Below, in pieces: positions 10,209 through 17,139 of a DNA stretch of 64,000 nt. Location: contig JAGBCQ010000022.1 of the NCBI GenBank assembly GCA_017937925.1, positions 62,001 through 126,000 of the forward strand, read 5' to 3'. The notes below the pieces were generated by a model that worked only from the letters and a program-made list of their open reading frames with translations, did no database searches and was not told where the DNA came from. Both the position numbers and the translations under genes were made by a program. Numbering within the stretch: position 1 is the first letter of the stretch; each line of letters begins with the position of its first letter. This DNA comes from Paraprevotella sp. GTDB taxonomy: Bacteria; Bacteroidota; Bacteroidia; Bacteroidales; Bacteroidaceae.

Positions 10209-11201
10209 TTAAGGTCGGTACTCCTCCCCTATTTTTATTTGATCTCCCGAATCATCAACGACGAATAGATGTGGCACTCGGTGGTATCGTCCGTTGATGC
10301 TCTTATGACTATGGACAGACATCAGCAGTTTACCGTCAAAAGTACGGAACAACATGCCGTGACCGAAGTTGGGCGGTGTGATAGGTTCTTTTTCTTGAAT
10401 CCATGGTCCATCAAGCGTGCCGCTTTCAGAATACACAACGCCTTGTGTGTAAACGTCATAAATCCAACTTGTCCAAATCATTCCCAAGCGTCCCGTTTGT
10501 GTCCGGAACAAGTAAGGACCATCGGTCACTCTATTAGGTACAATCTTACCATCTACTTTCTCTTTGCTCCAAGGTGATTCGCTGGCACGGAACAATAATT
10601 GTCCTTCACCCACACTGCCACTGAGGTCATGTTTTAGTTCGATTTTCTCGATGGTTCCGTCCCAATTCTGCAACCATTCATAACAATATACCATGTAGGG
10701 TTTACCATCGGTATCCACCCAAAGTGTACCATCTAAAGTAGGTTTTTCAGCCGGCAAGTAAGTCTTGTCCTTCATGGGGCGGTACGGCCCTTCAGCTTTG
10801 TCGCTCACCAATACATGACAAGCTCGTCGTTCAATTTCGTTACCCCTGTATGTTCCTATTTTCACGTCTCTATTGGTGAAGGTGGCGAAGTAGTAGTACT
10901 TACCTTGATATTGGTGTAGTTCGGCTGCCCAAATCATCGGTCGTGGACCCATCCATGATGTTGGGTCTGTTTCTGCGACGGTATATGGTCCGCTCCATAA
11001 CTTTAAATCCTTACTTTTCCATAGTTTGCCTCCCGTTCCGGTCATGTAGTACATCATAGTAGCTTGGTCGGCTAAAATACAAGGGTCGCTCAGTACAATG
11101 GAGTCCAATGGGATATTGGTTCTTACTCGGTTGTTTCTACCTTGTCCCATAACGCAAGCACAAACAGCCAACAAAATGCAGAAATTAAAAAGTCGTTTCA
11201 T
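10209..11201 (-). CDS. glycoside hydrolase family 43-like exported protein
   Basis: The 330-residue protein from ATG 11201 has a signal peptide (MKRLFNFCILLAVCACVMG, likely cleaved before Gln20) and a five-bladed propeller pattern of GH43: SDPCILAD with the general-base Asp39, WAAELHQYQGKYYYF, and TLDGTLW with Asp157 as pKa modulator. At the usual general-acid position the protein reads VTDGPYLF, with Asp227 rather than Glu. Family members act on arabinose- or xylose-containing glycans in periplasm or at the surface. No SusC/SusD or sensor gene is adjacent. The open frame extends upstream to 11237, but the -7 element TACATTTG lies at 11226-11233, so the start at 11201 is preferred. Specificity is unknown. 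Confidence 0.85.
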   Translation of the reverse strand: MKRLFNFCILLAVCACVMGQGRNNRVRTNIPLDSIVLSDPCILADQATMMYYMTGTGGKLWKSKDLKLWSGPYTVAETDPTSWMGPRPMIWAAELHQYQGKYYYFATFTNRDVKIGTYRGNEIERRACHVLVSDKAEGPYRPMKDKTYLPAEKPTLDGTLWVDTDGKPYMVYCYEWLQNWDGTIEKIELKHDLSGSVGEGQLLFRASESPWSKEKVDGKIVPNRVTDGPYLFRTQTGRLGMIWTSWIYDVYTQGVVYSESGTLDGPWIQEKEPITPPNFGHGMLFRTFDGKLLMSVHSHKSINGRYHRVPHLFVVDDSGDQIKIGEEYRP

Positions 11202-11225
11202 GTGGTAAAAGTTTAAGTTTGTTTG

Positions 11226-11233
11226 CAAATGTA
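11226..11233 (-). promoter_or_regulatory. -7 element of the GH43 gene
   Basis: TACATTTG on the minus strand matches TAnnTTTG and lies 24 bases before the preferred ATG at 11201. It excludes the upstream in-frame methionine. Confidence 0.6.
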
Positions 11234-11337
11234 GCAAAAAAAGAATTGGAACATATAGATATGACGTTTATAAATCTTTTTTTGTCGTTTTTCGTTTGTT
11301 TTTTGATAAAATCGTGTGAGTCGTAATGATAAATAAT

Positions 11338-11345
11338 TATATTTG
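11338..11345 (+). promoter_or_regulatory. -7 element of the VTC operon
   Basis: TATATTTG matches TAnnTTTG; transcription would start near 11352. The in-frame ATG at 11326 therefore lies upstream of the transcript, and ATG 11371 is the usable start. Confidence 0.65.
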
Positions 11346-11370
11346 TAACCACTTTGTAACACAAAACGTA

Positions 11371-12144
11371 ATGAACCTTGATCTAATATCCCTTCTGTCG
11401 GGCTACGAATCTATAACTTTGGAAGAAATGGGCAAAGTAAAGCTCATGAACCGAACTGACACAAAATACGTAGTGTCATTGCCAGTCTTAGCGGAGATTC
11501 TTAGCCGTGCCACCGAACATTATTGGGTGCAGGAAATAAACGGAGAACGCACTCCGTTATATCGTACCACTTATATGGAAACGCACGATTATGCTATGTA
11601 TCACGCACATCAAAGCGGAAAGAAGTGTCGTGAGAAAATCAGAGTGCGTACTTATGCCATAAGTGGAATTTCTTTCTTGGAAGTGAAAAACAAGAATAAT
11701 AAAGGACGCACCAAGAAAAAACGAATACAAGTGCAAAGTAAAGCATCCTTAAGTGCGGACGGTGGCAATGAATTTTTGAAACAGTACGCATGGTATGAGT
11801 TGGATGAGTTGACTTTCCATCTGGAAAACTCTTTCAATCGTATTACTTTGGTAAACAAGGGAATGACCGAACGATTGACGATTGACTTGAACTTGCGATT
11901 CCATAATTTACATACCGATAGAGATTGCAGTTTGGAACGCCTCGCCATTGTTGAGTTGAAGCGAGCGGGCAAATCTTATTCCAAGATAGCCGATATTATG
12001 AAAGAACTACGTGTTAAACCGAGCGGTTTCAGTAAATATTGTATCGGTACGGCACTGACATCGCATAAAGTAAAGATAAACCGTTTCAAACGCAAGTTGC
12101 GTATGGCGGAAAAACTGATGAGTAGAAAATTATTATTAACTTAA
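11371..12144 (+). CDS. VTC-domain polyphosphate polymerase-like protein
   Basis: The 257-residue protein has the tunnel-type VTC fold of eukaryotic Vtc4 and bacterial relatives. Basic and acidic residues expected to line the tunnel are present: Arg28-x-Asp-x-Lys32, Lys89/Arg91/Arg93 (KIRVR), Glu104 and Lys106 (FLEVKNK), the run Lys115-Arg119, Asp172 (TIDLNL), Glu195-x-Lys197 (VELK) and Ser221-Lys-Tyr223. VTC enzymes make polyphosphate from NTPs; activity of bacterial members in such clusters is largely untested. It is the first gene of an operon with DUF4956 (14-base gap), DUF2490 and a Cthe_2159-type protein. It has no signal peptide, so the domain should face the cytosol. Confidence 0.85.
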   Translation: MNLDLISLLSGYESITLEEMGKVKLMNRTDTKYVVSLPVLAEILSRATEHYWVQEINGERTPLYRTTYMETHDYAMYHAHQSGKKCREKIRVRTYAISGISFLEVKNKNNKGRTKKKRIQVQSKASLSADGGNEFLKQYAWYELDELTFHLENSFNRITLVNKGMTERLTIDLNLRFHNLHTDRDCSLERLAIVELKRAGKSYSKIADIMKELRVKPSGFSKYCIGTALTSHKVKINRFKRKLRMAEKLMSRKLLLT

Positions 12145-12158
12145 ATCTATATTGAATT

Positions 12159-12833
12159 ATGTTTGAAGAAATTTCAGAAACCATGGTGGACGCTCCGTTG
12201 TTCTCAGGTGTGGGCTTCTTATCGTTATTGATGTATTTTGTACTCAATACAGCGGTAATATTTAGTATTATACGTTTTTTGTATTATCCAAAAAGTAAGC
12301 GTCGTGATTACTTTTTCACGTTCATGCTGATCAGTATCAGTATTTTCTTGATGATTTATTTATTGGGAAGTGTCAAACTGAAAGTCGGATTTGCGCTAGG
12401 TTTGTTCGCTATCTTTGGTATTATTCGTTACCGTACAGAATCAATGCCGGTGCGTGAGATGACTTACTTATTCGTAATTATTGCGATTTCTGTTATCAAT
12501 GCCTTGGGACATGAGCAGCTTAGTTATTTGGAATTGTTAGGAACCAACTTACTTTTTGTCTTGAGCATCATGGTGTGCGAAAGTACGAAATGGATGAAGC
12601 ACGTGGCTTGCAAATTGGTGTTGTACGATCGTGTGGATTTAATTGTTCCCGATAAGAAAGAAGAAATGATGGAGGATCTGCGTAAACGTACCGGCTTGGA
12701 CATTGTTCGCGTTGAGGTTGGACATATAGACTTCTTGCGTGATGTGGCAATGTTGAAGGTGCATTACGACCCTCATACCATTCGTCCAAATACAGTGGAT
12801 AACTTGGTAAAGTTTCCGAAACCAAACGAATAA
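12159..12833 (+). CDS. DUF4956 membrane protein
   Basis: The 224-residue protein has about four to five transmembrane segments in its first 145 residues (for example FLSLLMYFVLNTAVIFSIIRF and YLFVIIAISVINAL, each over 18 residues) and a soluble C-terminal domain of about 75 residues ending with LRKRTGLDIVRVEVGHIDFL. The segment GLFAIFGIIRYRTESMPVRE is the family hallmark. DUF4956 genes very often sit beside VTC-domain genes, as here, so it is inferred to be the membrane partner of the polymerase, perhaps a channel for product. No biochemical role is established. Confidence 0.85.
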   Translation: MFEEISETMVDAPLFSGVGFLSLLMYFVLNTAVIFSIIRFLYYPKSKRRDYFFTFMLISISIFLMIYLLGSVKLKVGFALGLFAIFGIIRYRTESMPVREMTYLFVIIAISVINALGHEQLSYLELLGTNLLFVLSIMVCESTKWMKHVACKLVLYDRVDLIVPDKKEEMMEDLRKRTGLDIVRVEVGHIDFLRDVAMLKVHYDPHTIRPNTVDNLVKFPKPNE

Positions 12834-12863
12834 AAACAATCAAGACTAAAGATTGATTAGAAT

Positions 12864-13604
12864 ATGAAGTTTTTAAAAAGATATGTATCCTTGTGTTTGT
12901 TGCTTTTATGTGCAGCAATGATCAAGGCACAGGATGACTTCGGCCTATGGGGAGGTATAGGCGTTGAGAAGAAGATTACCAAACAATTGGAAGTTGGCAT
13001 TGAAGGAGAAATCCGTTCACGAAATACTGCACGTACAGTCGATAGATGGTCCGGTTCTGCCGGTTTGACCTATAAGATGTGTAAGTGGTTGCAAGCATCA
13101 GTCGATTACACGTTCTTATATTCATACGAACCGTTGGAGTATGAGAAAGATTGGGATATTATTCCGGAGCATTGGTTGATGCGTCATCGTTGCAACGTAG
13201 CTCTTACCGGAAAATGGAGCATCGGTCGTTTTGATTTCTCACTGCGTGAGCGTTGGCAATACACCTATCGTCCGCAACAAGAAACAGAGAAGTATGACCA
13301 CAATGACGGTGAGAGAAAGGACAATGAAGTGATAAAAGGTAAAGGCAAGAACAATTTGCGTTCGCGCTTAAAGATAGAGTATGACTTGCCCAAATGCAAA
13401 TTCACGCCGTATGTATCTTGTGAGTTGACTCACAACTTGCATCATGGTTTCTATTATGAGAAAAAACGATGCATCGTGGGAGCTGAGTACAAATTAAATA
13501 AGAAACACGGCTTCGATTTCTATTGCCTATATCAATCGTTAGCTGATGGTGAGGATGAGCCAAACGGCTTGGTGTTGGGAGCTAAATACGCATTTAAATT
13601 CTAA
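12864..13604 (+). CDS. DUF2490 outer-membrane beta-barrel-like protein
   Basis: The 246-residue protein has a signal peptide (MKFLKRYVSLCLLLLCAAM, likely cleaved before Gln23) and then alternating amphipathic strands with aromatic girdles, ending in LVLGAKYAFKF, a typical terminal beta-strand with C-terminal Phe. This fits an outer-membrane barrel. Strands such as LEVGIEGEIRSRN and KWSIGRFDFSLRERWQY are recognisable in DUF2490. It lies third in the VTC operon, 30 bases after DUF4956 and 11 before the next gene, which suggests an outer-membrane component of the same machinery. Function is not known. Confidence 0.8.
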   Translation: MKFLKRYVSLCLLLLCAAMIKAQDDFGLWGGIGVEKKITKQLEVGIEGEIRSRNTARTVDRWSGSAGLTYKMCKWLQASVDYTFLYSYEPLEYEKDWDIIPEHWLMRHRCNVALTGKWSIGRFDFSLRERWQYTYRPQQETEKYDHNDGERKDNEVIKGKGKNNLRSRLKIEYDLPKCKFTPYVSCELTHNLHHGFYYEKKRCIVGAEYKLNKKHGFDFYCLYQSLADGEDEPNGLVLGAKYAFKF

Positions 13605-13615
13605 AGGAAGAAGCT

Positions 13616-15568
13616 ATGAAAAAGATATTGTTATCAGTAAGTCTGTTGTTGGGAGTATGTTTCTTCATGCCATCTTGTACAGAGGAAGAATGGGTATTGC
13701 ATCCTGATTATGACGGACCGGAAGTGCCGGCGGGAATGGGTGAAATGACCTTTTACGATTTTGACGTGACATTCGATGAGAGTGAACGCGCCACTTATGC
13801 AGCCATGTCGGATACACCTGTTACAGGGGATATGAACTATGCAGAAAACCACGATTTTACCGATGTAGTTACCATTACCTTTGGTGAGGGGGTTGCCACA
13901 GTAGAGAATACCAATCCGATGATATTCATTACACCGATAGGAGCCTATGTTGATGTGTTTTCCATGAGTGCCAACAAGGTGGAATTTGTACTGAAAGGAA
14001 CTTGTTCCGATGGTCAATTTAAGATGTCAACATGTACAACGGATTATAAGATTACGTTGTCCGATTTGAATCTGACCAATCCCAATGGAGCACCCATCTA
14101 CATCATGCCACAAGTGACAACTACAACATTCATCAGTTCGGCTGAAGGAACAACCAATACATTGACGGGTTGTCTGAATCCGAACAGTACGGAAAAAGCA
14201 TGTGTGAAAGGTGCTGCCAACCTCATTTTCTGTGGTAAGGGAACCACCACGATAAAAACGAATTATAGACATGCTATTGATACTAACGGAGAGATTTATT
14301 TCCGTGGCGGTGGTAAGATGAATATCATTACTGAGAATGACGACTTGTCCAATCCTGATGCAATGCCTGAAGATGGTGTGCATGCCAATGGTAAAATAGA
14401 GATGACCGGTGGCGAAGTGGAGATAACCTCTGTGGGCGATGGCGTTCAGAGTGGCGACGAAGGAATCGTGCTGAAAGGCGGCTTTTTGAAAGTGACTACA
14501 ACCGGTGAAAAGGCGCATGCGTTAAAGGCTATTAAAGATATTATCATCAATGATGGTGCGCTTCATGCAACAGTGAAGGGTAACGCATCCAAAGCGGTTT
14601 CAACCGATGGCGGTTATGCCATGTCAGGTGGTGCAGTGACATTGGTCACTGAAGGTGCAATCACTTATGATGCAGCCGTTCACGATTTAAGTTCATCTGC
14701 AGGATTGAAGACAGCACGCGATATAAATATTTCGGGTGGAAGTTTGCGCATCAAGAGTACAGGTGATGCCGGTAAGGGTATCAATTGCGACCAATCACTT
14801 TATATAAGTGGCGATGCGGAAGTAACGGTGGTTACTACCGGTGTTAAAGTTGTTCATGAAAGCGGTTTGGATTCAAATCCTAAAGGGGTTTCCGTAGGTG
14901 GTGTCATCGATATGAGCGGAAAGCAATTGTGGATTAAGACAATGGGTGGAACATCAGGCACTGAGGCTATTGATGCCGGTAATAAAATAACCGTGAACAG
15001 TGGTGATGTCAAGGCACGTGCTTTTGATGATTGCGTGAAGTCCGATATTGCTGTAGTAGTCAATGGCGGTACATTCGTAGCGTTTAGTGATGGCAATGAT
15101 GGTTTGGATGCGCCGACAATAGAGATAAATGGTGGTGTAGTTGTTGCTTGCGGAACGAATGAGAAAGCTGATGGTGGAAAAGGTAATGGTGTGAATTACG
15201 ATAACGCCTTTACTGTTAACGGTGGTACCATTGTAGCACTTGGTGGTGGTGATACCATGCCGACCGCAACTACACAAAGCGGTGTTTATTATAAGGGTGC
15301 AATGAGTCGCGGTGCGAGTCTTTGCTTGCATGACGCTTCGGGTACAATGGTAATGTCTTATACCATGCAAGCGGATTACGGCTCATTGGATTTTCTTTAT
15401 TGTTCTCCTGATGTAGAGGCCGGTAAAACTTATAGCTTGGGAGTTACAGTTTGGGATAAGTTGACAGGTGGAGAAGATATCCTGGGATTTAATCCTACAG
15501 CCGAATGTGCGGGAGAAACCGAATTAGCGGCTTTTACGGCTTTAAACGGTATTTATACTATCGAATAG
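13616..15568 (+). CDS. Cthe_2159-type carbohydrate-binding beta-helix lipoprotein
   Basis: The 650-residue protein starts with a lipoprotein signal (lipobox ending at Cys21 in FFMPSC). Residues from about 120 onward are repeated short beta-strands with turns such as IEMTGGEVEI, IVLKGGFLKV, INDGALHA, INISGGSLRI and VNGGTFVAF, the right-handed parallel beta-helix of the Cthe_2159 family, whose founder binds acidic polysaccharide or cellulose. It ends the VTC operon and is followed by a strong terminator. Members of this family recur near VTC, DUF4956 and CotH genes. As a lipoprotein it would sit on the outer membrane, possibly surface-exposed. Ligand unknown. Confidence 0.85.
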   Translation: MKKILLSVSLLLGVCFFMPSCTEEEWVLHPDYDGPEVPAGMGEMTFYDFDVTFDESERATYAAMSDTPVTGDMNYAENHDFTDVVTITFGEGVATVENTNPMIFITPIGAYVDVFSMSANKVEFVLKGTCSDGQFKMSTCTTDYKITLSDLNLTNPNGAPIYIMPQVTTTTFISSAEGTTNTLTGCLNPNSTEKACVKGAANLIFCGKGTTTIKTNYRHAIDTNGEIYFRGGGKMNIITENDDLSNPDAMPEDGVHANGKIEMTGGEVEITSVGDGVQSGDEGIVLKGGFLKVTTTGEKAHALKAIKDIIINDGALHATVKGNASKAVSTDGGYAMSGGAVTLVTEGAITYDAAVHDLSSSAGLKTARDINISGGSLRIKSTGDAGKGINCDQSLYISGDAEVTVVTTGVKVVHESGLDSNPKGVSVGGVIDMSGKQLWIKTMGGTSGTEAIDAGNKITVNSGDVKARAFDDCVKSDIAVVVNGGTFVAFSDGNDGLDAPTIEINGGVVVACGTNEKADGGKGNGVNYDNAFTVNGGTIVALGGGDTMPTATTQSGVYYKGAMSRGASLCLHDASGTMVMSYTMQADYGSLDFLYCSPDVEAGKTYSLGVTVWDKLTGGEDILGFNPTAECAGETELAAFTALNGIYTIE

Positions 15569-15604
15569 TCATCTTCAAGCAAATAATTGCTTAGAGAATA
15601 AATA

Positions 15605-15650
15605 AACGGTGTTGAGTGAAGTAAATAACGCTCAACACCGTTCTTCTTTT
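15605..15650 (+). terminator. terminator of the VTC operon
   Basis: AACGGTGTTGAG (15605-15616) pairs with CTCAACACCGTT (15631-15642), 12 bp with a 14-base loop, followed by CTTCTTTTT. Confidence 0.9.
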
Positions 15651-15810
15651 TATATTTCGACTACCCTACTCTTTTCCTTTATACTAAATTGCTAAATGCA
15701 ATTACTGAACTATATTTTGATAACAACGGATGTTGATAAATGATTCAATAGAATCATATCATTTATCTCGTTTATTGAAGTCAGGAAAATTAGCTCAGTA
15801 GGTTGTCTGA

Positions 15811-15877
15811 ATGACGGACGTTCGGCGTTCGAACGCAAGACGTCTGTCGTCGCGACGTCGGACGTCCGTCATTTTGC
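15811..15877 (+). repeat. GACGTC palindromic repeat, copy 1
   Basis: A 67-base element with outer arms ATGACGGACGT and ACGTCCGTCAT and a core reading CGCAAGACGTCTGTCGTCGC. It shares arms and core with copies at 41536-41605 (opposite orientation) and 63075-63140. Each copy contains several GACGTC palindromes, and the arms can form a stem of about 15 bp with one mismatch. No coding potential. Confidence 0.85.
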
Positions 15878-16058
15878 TATTTTTATTAGGTTGATAATCA
15901 GTAATTTCTATGAGATGAATTTTCCTCCCTTTTAATGATTAAAATATGAGGTTTTCCCAATCTTTACATAACTCTTTTTAAAAGAAGTAAGTTTGGTTAT
16001 TTTATCTATTTTGTATAAATAAAAATTTTATAAAAAACTCATCATGTTTTTAATTGTA

Positions 16059-16739
16059 TTACCAATCATCGTTTTCATTTCCAATCAGACCATTTTTAAC
16101 TGCCTCTTCTATTTTATCCATAATAACATTGGAGTAAGCATGCGCCATAACAAGTGCCTTTGATGAACTCTTTTTATGTTTATCTTTCGTTACAAAAGGA
16201 TAACATTTTTCAAGTGCCCACTTTTCATAGGTGTGGGTTGGTTTTGCGCCAGCAAGCAACATAGCGATGCCTCCCCCATTAGCTTTTTCTACTTCATAAC
16301 ATTGTATAGTATAAGTTATTCTTATTCTTTTGTCTTTAATATCAGTTCTAATGATAGGACGGGCGTTAACTATATAGCTATTCATTCCACCCATGTGTTT
16401 AGCAATGTCATCTAAATAACCTTCACCAATTATGCAACCCAAATCTTTATCGTTAAGTTTGATGACAGAATTAGCATCATTAAAAGTAGCAGTGAACCAA
16501 TGATTCAGTATCAGATAGATTTGTTCTTTAGTGGCTTCACCACAGTCAATTATTTGAGTGTATGTTAATGAATTGTTTTTATCAAGAACCAAGGTACTTC
16601 CCAAATTCTCTGCGGCTTCAACCCATTTTTCGCCATACTTTTCTTTTGCATAAGTTTCTAATTCTTCCATTCTCATGATTTGTGCGTTTGTTGAAATAGC
16701 ACCTAAACATAGTGATAAAATCAAATATATTTTTTTCAT
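16059..16739 (-). CDS. DUF4468-like exported protein
   Basis: From ATG 16739 the protein has 226 residues with a signal peptide (MKKIYLILSLCLGAISTNA, likely cleaved before Gln20). The middle part has the DUF4468 pattern: an N-terminal strand region asking for LVLDKNNSLTYTQIID, then the short helix TKEQIYLILNHWFTATF and strands around RIRITYTIQCYEV. Such proteins are small TBP-like envelope domains of Bacteroidota with unknown role. The frame is open to 16943, but that extension covers a structured leader and promoter region and encodes nothing protein-like, so it is rejected. A second ATG at 16742 is adjacent. Expression is probably controlled by the leader at 16740-17023. Confidence 0.75.
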   Translation of the reverse strand: MKKIYLILSLCLGAISTNAQIMRMEELETYAKEKYGEKWVEAAENLGSTLVLDKNNSLTYTQIIDCGEATKEQIYLILNHWFTATFNDANSVIKLNDKDLGCIIGEGYLDDIAKHMGGMNSYIVNARPIIRTDIKDKRIRITYTIQCYEVEKANGGGIAMLLAGAKPTHTYEKWALEKCYPFVTKDKHKKSSSKALVMAHAYSNVIMDKIEEAVKNGLIGNENDDW

Positions 16740-17023
16740 CATATAAAATAATGTGGAACAGAGGCTCTGTGTTCCCTGTGTAAAATTGAATCTAAAACAT
16801 AAAAGAAAAGTGTGAGCCTCATATCTATCACTCATAGATGGGCTCTGGACTGCCTCGACGAAAGATGATAGAATTAGCTCACACCTTTGGTCGGTATTAT
16901 GCGATGCATAATGATACGTCAACCAAAGGAGAGCGTCTTGCATATCCCTATCGTCGGTGAATTGTCCAGATTCATCTATTTGGAATAAACATTCGCTTCC
17001 CTAATATGTCTATCTCGTATGAG
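16740..17023 (-). promoter_or_regulatory. structured leader with attenuator-like terminator (DUF4468 gene)
   Basis: Transcription on the minus strand should start near 17023, after TATATTTG at 17030-17037. A closing helix pairs 16964-16978 with 16835-16850 (TAGATG and CTGGAC blocks). Inside, CGACGA 16856-16861 pairs with TCGTCG 16951-16956, and GCTC 16877-16880 plus CCTTTGGT 16884-16891 pair with GAGC 16931-16934 and ACCAAAGG 16922-16929. The segment 16877-16884 can instead pair with 16810-16817 (GTGTGAGC/GCTCACAC, 8 bp), together with 16824-16830 and 16866-16872 (7 bp); that stem is followed in the RNA by CUUUUCUUUU, an intrinsic terminator. The two states exclude each other. No known riboswitch class is recognised. 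Confidence 0.6.
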
Positions 17024-17080
17024 ATAATGCAAATATAATGATAATTTTAAAATAACAATTAAAAATACCGATAAAACCAC

Positions 17081-17115
17081 TTCGGGCGCACCGATGTGTT
17101 ACCGATGCGCCCGAA
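17081..17115 (-). terminator. terminator after the CotH-domain gene
   Basis: TTCGGGCGC pairs with GCGCCCGAA (9 bp, GC-rich), 25 bases beyond the gene's stop; a short T-rich stretch follows on the minus strand. Confidence 0.7.
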
Positions 17116-17139
17116 TGATGGTTTGTTATTTTTTGAAGA

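Larger units (their letters stand above)
15569..16058. other. intergenic region between convergent genes
   Basis: This 490-base gap contains the operon terminator (15605-15650), a 10-bp inverted repeat (GATAAATGAT at 15735-15744 and ATCATTTATC at 15757-15766), and copy 1 of the GACGTC palindromic repeat (15811-15877). The remainder (15878-16058) is AT-rich and I see no gene in it. Confidence 0.7.

Noticed and set aside
15735..15766. 10-bp inverted repeat with 13-base loop
   Set aside because: AT-rich, no T-run, and beyond the operon terminator; nothing distinguishes it from chance structure.
15789..15838. tRNA-like look (TTAGCTCAGTAGGT followed by GTTCGAAC)
   Set aside because: No acceptor or anticodon stem can be formed with correct spacing; the second half belongs to the GACGTC repeat shared with two other loci.
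16740..16943. Upstream extension of the DUF4468 frame to 294 residues
   Set aside because: The extension has no signal or family character, and it overlaps the terminator and helices of the leader; the signal peptide starts at 16739.
17081..17115. ACCGAT direct repeats as iterons
   Set aside because: They form the loop of a GC-rich terminator after the CotH gene and are only two units.
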